DNA from: an uncultured Chloroflexota bacterium
GTDB taxonomy: Bacteria; Chloroflexota; UBA11872; UBA12225
Assembly: GCA_902805635.1 (NCBI GenBank)
Contig: CADCTC010000122.1
Location: 1-55,130 of the forward strand
Reading direction: 5' to 3'
DNA length: 55,130 nucleotides
A program made the position numbers and the translations under genes. Below, piece after piece: positions 51,242 through 55,130 of the stretch. A model generated the notes under the pieces. It saw only the letters and a list, made by a program, of their open reading frames with translations. It had not been told where the DNA came from and made no database searches. Every line of letters starts with the position of its first letter. Within the stretch, counting starts at the first letter, position 1.

Positions 51242-51250
51242 TCCACTCGC

Positions 51251-51475
51251 ATGGCGAACGTCTTCTACATCGTCCAGATCATCCTCGCGATCACGCTTAT
51301 CGTCGTGATCCTTCTACAAGTAAAGAGCGCCAGCCTGGGCGGCGCGTTCGGCGGCAGCGATGCCTCCATCTACACCACCCGCCGCGGCGTGGACAAGGTG
51401 CTGTTCCAGTTCACCATCATCCTCGCCGTCGTCTTCCTGGTGACCTCTGTGCTGGTCCTGCTGTTCGCGCGCTGA
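51251..51475 (+). CDS. secG: Preprotein translocase subunit SecG
   Basis: SecG is the small membrane subunit that assists SecYEG. The 74-residue protein has two helices, YIVQIILAITLIVVILLQV and FQFTIILAVVFLVTSVLVLL. The cytoplasmic loop holds the family signature KSASLGGAFGGSDASIYTTR, which is nearly invariant. It follows the glycolytic genes, as in several other bacterial groups. The start is set by the adjacent TATACT box. Confidence 0.95.
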   Translation: MANVFYIVQIILAITLIVVILLQVKSASLGGAFGGSDASIYTTRRGVDKVLFQFTIILAVVFLVTSVLVLLFAR

Positions 51476-51513
51476 CGCGGCCGCGGCGCCACACTTAGGG
51501 CGCACTAGAACCA

Positions 51514-53151
51514 ATGAACCGCTTGACGTGGCAGCTCGGCGTGGCGCTGGCCGGCGTGGCCCTGGTAGCTGCCGTGCTCGTGTCATTCGCCCGCACCGCC
51601 GTCATCACCGAGGTGCCAGACTACGGCGGCGCGTACGTGGAAGGGCTGGCCGGGTTTCCGCAAGCCATGAACCCGGTGCTGGCCGGCGATGATGCCAGCC
51701 GCTCGGTCAACGCGCTTGTCTTCAGCGGCCTCACGCGCATGGACGGCTCCGGTCAGCCTGCGCCCGACCTGGCCCAGTCATGGGACGTATCCGCCGACGG
51801 CAAGACGTACACCTTCGTCCTGCGCGCCGACGCTCGCTGGCACGACGGTGGCCCGGTGGTGGCAGACGACGTGGTCTACACCATCAAGACTGTGCAGGAC
51901 CCGCTTTACACCGGCGAGCTGGGCAGCTACTGGCGCGACGTGTCGGTAGACAAGATGGATGACCGCACCGTTAAGCTCACGCTGCAGAAGGACAGCTATT
52001 CGCCCTTCATCGAATACACCGCGCTCGGCATCTTGCCGTCGCACCTGCTCGGCACAGTCTCCGCGCGCGATCTTCCCAGCCACCGCTTCAACCTCCAGCC
52101 GGTGGGCAGTGGCCCGTTCCGGCTGAAGGACGTCAAGCCCGACCAGATCACTCTGGAGGCGGCGCCCGGCTACTACGGCGTCAAGCCGTTTCTCAGCCGC
52201 GTCGTTTTCCGCATCTATCCCAACTACAAGACCATCCTGACGGCGCTGGAGCGCGACGAGGTAGAAGGGGTCCCGCTGGTGGACCCACAGGACGTGGGAC
52301 GTATCTCGCGCGAGAAGCGGGCAACCCTCTACGACGCGCCGCAGGCCAGTCTAACGCTGCTCTTCTTCAATGTCGCCGTCGCGCCGGTAAACGACCGCGG
52401 CGTGCGCCAGGCGATCGCGCACGCGCTGGATCGCCAGAAGCTGATCGACGTTGGCCGCCAGGGGCACGGCCGGCGCGCGGACGGCCCGGTGCTCCCGACT
52501 TCCTGGGCCTACAACGCGGACGTGAAGCGCTACGACGTCGACCTCTCCAAGGCACGGGCGCTGTTGGACGCCGCCGGCTGGAAGCTGGAATCTCCAGAGG
52601 CGACCGTTCGAACCAAAGACGGGAAGCCGTTGCGTCTGGTGTTGCTGACCAACGACCGGCGCGAGCGCGTGCAGCTCGCCGAGGAGATCCAGCGCCAGTT
52701 GGTGGCAGTGGGGTTCGACGTGGAAGTGCAAGCCACCGGCGCCGGTGGCCTGGTGCAGGACTTCCTCCTGCCACGGCGCTACGAGATGGCGCTCTTCAGC
52801 TGGGACTTCAACGGCCTCGATCCCGACCCGTACGCCTTGTGGCACTCCACACAGCTGGCGCCGCAGGGGCTCAACGTCACCGGCTTCAACAACCGGCGCT
52901 CAGACGAGCTGCTGGAGCGGGGTCGCCGCATCACCGACCGTGCCGAGCGCGCCAAGCTCTACCAGGAGTTCCAGGGCGTCTTCGCAGAGGAGCTGCCCGG
53001 CCTGCCGCTCTTCTTTCCCACCTACGACTTCGCCATCAGTGCCAAGATCCGCGGCGTCAAGGCCGGCGTCATCGCCTCCCCCGCCGATCGCTTCCGCAAC
53101 GTGTCCGAGTGGTATGCCAAGACCCGTCGGGAAGTCGTCGGCCGCAAGTGA
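51514..53151 (+). CDS. Oligopeptide/nickel-type substrate-binding protein (SBP family 5)
   Basis: The 545-residue protein binds peptides or similar solutes outside the membrane for an ABC importer. It has an N-terminal hydrophobic segment (LGVALAGVALVAAVLVSFA) with no lipobox cysteine, so it is either an uncleaved anchor or a plain signal peptide. Family motifs are LVFSGLTRMDGSGQPAPDLA, FVLRADARWHDGGPVVADDV, VGSGPFRLKDV and RQAIAHALDRQKLI. No permease or ATPase gene is adjacent, so the partner is elsewhere. It follows secG by 38 bases. Confidence 0.88.
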   Translation: MNRLTWQLGVALAGVALVAAVLVSFARTAVITEVPDYGGAYVEGLAGFPQAMNPVLAGDDASRSVNALVFSGLTRMDGSGQPAPDLAQSWDVSADGKTYTFVLRADARWHDGGPVVADDVVYTIKTVQDPLYTGELGSYWRDVSVDKMDDRTVKLTLQKDSYSPFIEYTALGILPSHLLGTVSARDLPSHRFNLQPVGSGPFRLKDVKPDQITLEAAPGYYGVKPFLSRVVFRIYPNYKTILTALERDEVEGVPLVDPQDVGRISREKRATLYDAPQASLTLLFFNVAVAPVNDRGVRQAIAHALDRQKLIDVGRQGHGRRADGPVLPTSWAYNADVKRYDVDLSKARALLDAAGWKLESPEATVRTKDGKPLRLVLLTNDRRERVQLAEEIQRQLVAVGFDVEVQATGAGGLVQDFLLPRRYEMALFSWDFNGLDPDPYALWHSTQLAPQGLNVTGFNNRRSDELLERGRRITDRAERAKLYQEFQGVFAEELPGLPLFFPTYDFAISAKIRGVKAGVIASPADRFRNVSEWYAKTRREVVGRK

Positions 53152-53207
53152 TCTTTACGGACCAGGCCAAGCATTTCTCTTCCCTCCTGCGTGCCGTGTG
53201 AACGAGG

Positions 53208-54020
53208 ATGGCCAACCGGCTTGACTGGCAGTCTATCGCCGGTGCCGTACGAGGTCAGCGCATCGGCCGCCGGATCGTCTACCTGGAAACCACTGGCTCC
53301 ACCAACGACGACGCACGCCGGCTTGCGGTCGCTGGTGAGGCGGAAGGGACCGTCGTCCTGGCCGACGAGCAGACCGCCGGCCGTGGCCGTTCCGGTAAGT
53401 CGCGCTGGCTGACACCCGCCGGCACGTCGGTGGCGCTCTCGGTCTTCCTGCGGCCCCCACTGCCCCCCGACCGCCTGCCGCTGCTCTCCATGCTGGCAGG
53501 CGTTGCTGTGGTCCAGGCGGTGCATGCCTCCACCGGCGTGCGCTGTCGCCTCAAGTGGCCAAACGACGTAATGGTGGGCGACTTGAAGCTAGGAGGCATC
53601 TTGGTGGAGACCGCGCTGGCGGGCGCGGTGGTTGCCTACGCTATCGCCGGTGTTGGCCTGAACGGCAACGTCGGCGCCGCTTCGCTTGGCCCGTTCCCCG
53701 ATACCGCGCTGCGACCTACGTCGCTGCAGGACCAGGCTGGTAGCCCTGTCTCCCGCGAAGCCGTGGTCACCGCGCTCCTTCAATCACTGGATCCCCTCTA
53801 CGAGGACCTGCTAGGCGGTCGCCACGCGATCATTCGCGAGCGCTACGTGGCGTCACTTGACACACTTGGCCGGCGCGTCGTCGTGCTCGACCTGAGCGGC
53901 GGGCGAGCGGAAGGCATCGCCGAAGACATCGCCGAAAGCGGCGCCCTCATCGTCCGCTTACCGGACGCGACCCGCCGCGAGTTTGCCCACGGCGAAGTGA
54001 CCGTCCGACCGGCCTCCTAA
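53208..54020 (+). CDS. birA: Biotin-[acetyl-CoA-carboxylase] ligase
   Basis: BirA activates biotin and attaches it to biotin carboxyl carrier protein. The 270-residue protein lacks the N-terminal winged helix found in E. coli, so it is a mono-functional ligase. It has TTGSTNDDARRLAV, DEQTAGRGRSGKSRWLTPAG near residue 52, LKWPNDVMVGDLKLGGIL near residue 117 and the C-terminal SH3-like domain with GRAEGIAEDI. The stop overlaps the end of the next gene, on the other strand, by four bases. Confidence 0.93.
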   Translation: MANRLDWQSIAGAVRGQRIGRRIVYLETTGSTNDDARRLAVAGEAEGTVVLADEQTAGRGRSGKSRWLTPAGTSVALSVFLRPPLPPDRLPLLSMLAGVAVVQAVHASTGVRCRLKWPNDVMVGDLKLGGILVETALAGAVVAYAIAGVGLNGNVGAASLGPFPDTALRPTSLQDQAGSPVSREAVVTALLQSLDPLYEDLLGGRHAIIRERYVASLDTLGRRVVVLDLSGGRAEGIAEDIAESGALIVRLPDATRREFAHGEVTVRPAS

Positions 54021-54847
54021 TTGCCGCGGCGCGCGCCGTAGCGTTCTTCGCTCAGGCGGGTGATTAGCTCCGACGCCGCTGCACGGGTCAGGTCCTGCTG
54101 CGCCGGCATGATGCGGCCCACGCTCCGGGCGAGCTTGGCGATGGTTTCCAACTGCGTCGGCGTGGCCGGCGCGTTATCCGCCGGTGCTTTCCCGGCGCTC
54201 GCGGCGACCGACTCACGGATGCGTCGGGAGCGCGGCGCCTCGAATGCGCCGTCGGCGTCGTGACGGCCTGGAGACGAAGAGTCGGACGGCGCGGCCGGCG
54301 CCGGCCGCGTGGGCAGTGGCACAACACCCGGCGGCAGCGTATGACCCATTGGCACGCTCGCCGGCACGCCGCCGGTGACAGCGTGCGTGCTGGCATGCGT
54401 GCTGTTGATGCCGTTCGCGCCGGCCGCCACTGTCGTGCCGTGCGCGCCATTGGAGGGGACCAGGCGCGGCAGCGGCGGTGGCGCGTCTGCACCATCCACC
54501 GCCAGCGATTCCGGCGCCATCTCGGCCAGCTCCTCCACCGCCACCATGCTCACGTTGATCGCATCGCGCAGCGCGCGCGCCTTGGCGCGTGTCTCCGCCA
54601 GCCGGATCAGCGCATTCACCATCGCCCGGCTCACGTTGTCCGGCGAGGCATCGCCCAACCCGGTAAAGGTGCCGCGTTCGGTAGTGACCTCCGCCAGGCA
54701 GATCGCCACCTGCCCATTCTCCGCCGCCGGCGGCTGCACCAGCTGCGTCCGTATCGCGCTGAGCCCCTGCTGGTGCGCCTCGTCCAGCAGGCCGGCATAC
54801 AGCACGTAGTCCTTACCGTGCCGGTTGATCACAAACTCGCGCTTCAT
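54017..54847 (-). CDS. Rad52-like single-strand annealing type protein (tentative)
   Basis: The 276-residue protein begins KREFVINRHGKDYVLYAGLL. The N-terminal 115 residues include GTFTGLGDASPDNVSRAM and LIRLAETRAKARALRDAINV, which resemble the Rad52/ERF-type strand-annealing fold found in phages and some bacteria. A long Ala/Pro/Ser-rich linker (about 115-220) leads to ETIAKLARSVGRI and LTRAAASELITRLSEE, a small helical module often found at the end of such proteins. AGGA lies seven bases before the ATG at 54847. The family call is by pattern memory and is moderate. Confidence 0.6.
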   Translation of the reverse strand: MKREFVINRHGKDYVLYAGLLDEAHQQGLSAIRTQLVQPPAAENGQVAICLAEVTTERGTFTGLGDASPDNVSRAMVNALIRLAETRAKARALRDAINVSMVAVEELAEMAPESLAVDGADAPPPLPRLVPSNGAHGTTVAAGANGINSTHASTHAVTGGVPASVPMGHTLPPGVVPLPTRPAPAAPSDSSSPGRHDADGAFEAPRSRRIRESVAASAGKAPADNAPATPTQLETIAKLARSVGRIMPAQQDLTRAAASELITRLSEERYGARRGN

Positions 54848-55035
54848 CCTGGTCCTACCATCCAATCGTTCCCGCTCCAGCAGCTGTCCAGAGCGCGTAT
54901 CTGCTCGCGGTGCATGGAGCCGCTCACGGCCGCGGCCACGCGCTCTCTGGTAGCCATCATAGAACGGAAGTTCAAGAGTCGTCAATCAAACTGTTCTGAA
55001 ATCGCCGTGGCCGGTTGGGTGCGGTGGCGTGGTGT

Positions 55036-55130
55036 ATGCGAAAAGGACGGACGCCAGGGTACCCGAGTGACCTGAGTGATGCGGAGTGGGCCTGCGTGGC
55101 GCGGCACCTGCCGCGCCGGCGGCTGCGGCG
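55036..55130 (+). mobile_element. Start of an IS5-type transposase gene
   Basis: The reading frame from the ATG at 55036 to the right edge gives RKGRTPGYPSDLSDAEWACV and then ARHLPRRRLRR. The YPSDLSDAEW pattern is the start of the DUF4096/IS5-family transposases. The rest lies outside the window. The left end of the element is probably within 54975-55035, where GAGTCGTCAATCAAACTG could be part of the terminal repeat, but the other end is not visible to confirm it. Confidence 0.72.

Noticed and set aside
54848-54985. Longer N-terminus for the Rad52-like protein
   Set aside because: The added residues are Arg-rich and motif-free, and a ribosome-binding site supports the ATG at 54847.
1-55130. 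tRNA, rRNA or CRISPR features
   Set aside because: The few intergenic gaps were read on both strands; none shows a tRNA cloverleaf with a TTC loop, rRNA sequence, or regularly spaced repeats of CRISPR length.

Overview
The window is about 55 kb of high-GC (roughly two-thirds G+C) bacterial chromosome, densely packed with housekeeping genes. Gene families, a tryptophan T-box leader, separate rfaE1/rfaE2 genes, a sortase with an LPATG protein, and many short dispersed palindromes inside and between genes fit a Chloroflexota-like lineage best. That assignment is inference from gene content and style; no ribosomal RNA or ribosomal protein lies in the window. I saw no tRNA, rRNA or CRISPR array.

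Region 1 (1-10,051, mostly minus strand) is envelope glycan assembly: two GT9 glycosyltransferases, a GT4 glycosyltransferase, heptose kinase (rfaE1), heptose nucleotidyltransferase (rfaE2) and the start of murJ in one tightly overlapping operon, then a HAD phosphatase, and a second operon of GT9, coaX and coaBC. Region 2 (10,052-18,912, plus strand) is a complete tryptophan operon, trpE-G-D-C-F-S-B-A. It has a strong promoter and a Trp-specific T-box leader, and it includes tryptophanyl-tRNA synthetase.

Region 3 (18,883-28,516, minus strand) holds maf, a frameshifted zinc-ribbon membrane protein, an unusual GreA fused to an integrase-like SAM domain, a small membrane protein and a PilZ protein. 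They lie downstream of a shikimate operon, aroF-A-E-C-K-B. A 35-codon leader peptide carrying Tyr-Arg-Tyr-Tyr-Trp-Phe codons sits in front of aroF, followed by a terminator and an alternative helix. This is a ribosome-mediated attenuator for the whole aromatic pathway. aroC carries an in-frame amber codon at position 43. Trp supply is therefore controlled twice: by tRNA sensing at trp and by leader-peptide translation at aro.

Region 4 (28,564-41,669) is mixed: secreted CAP protein, sortase, DinG-type helicase, rdgB, amidohydrolase, hemW, prenyl synthase, galU, thpR, a divergent tyrA, an LPATG surface protein, plsY and threonine aldolase. Region 5 (41,607-48,095, minus strand) has a histone-deacetylase-family enzyme, a 1086-residue acetyltransferase fusion, a membrane protein and an XRE regulator. 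Upstream lies a sugar-nucleotide epimerase coupled to an unlisted 51-residue membrane protein. Region 6 (48,196-54,020, plus strand) is gap-pgk-tpiA-secG, an oligopeptide-type binding protein and birA. The right edge has a Rad52-like protein on the minus strand and the first codons of an IS5-type transposase.

Many genes here start 6-9 bases after a TANNNT hexamer with no Shine-Dalgarno sequence, so leaderless transcription looks common. Overlapping ATGA/GTGA junctions are also frequent and set most operon start codons.
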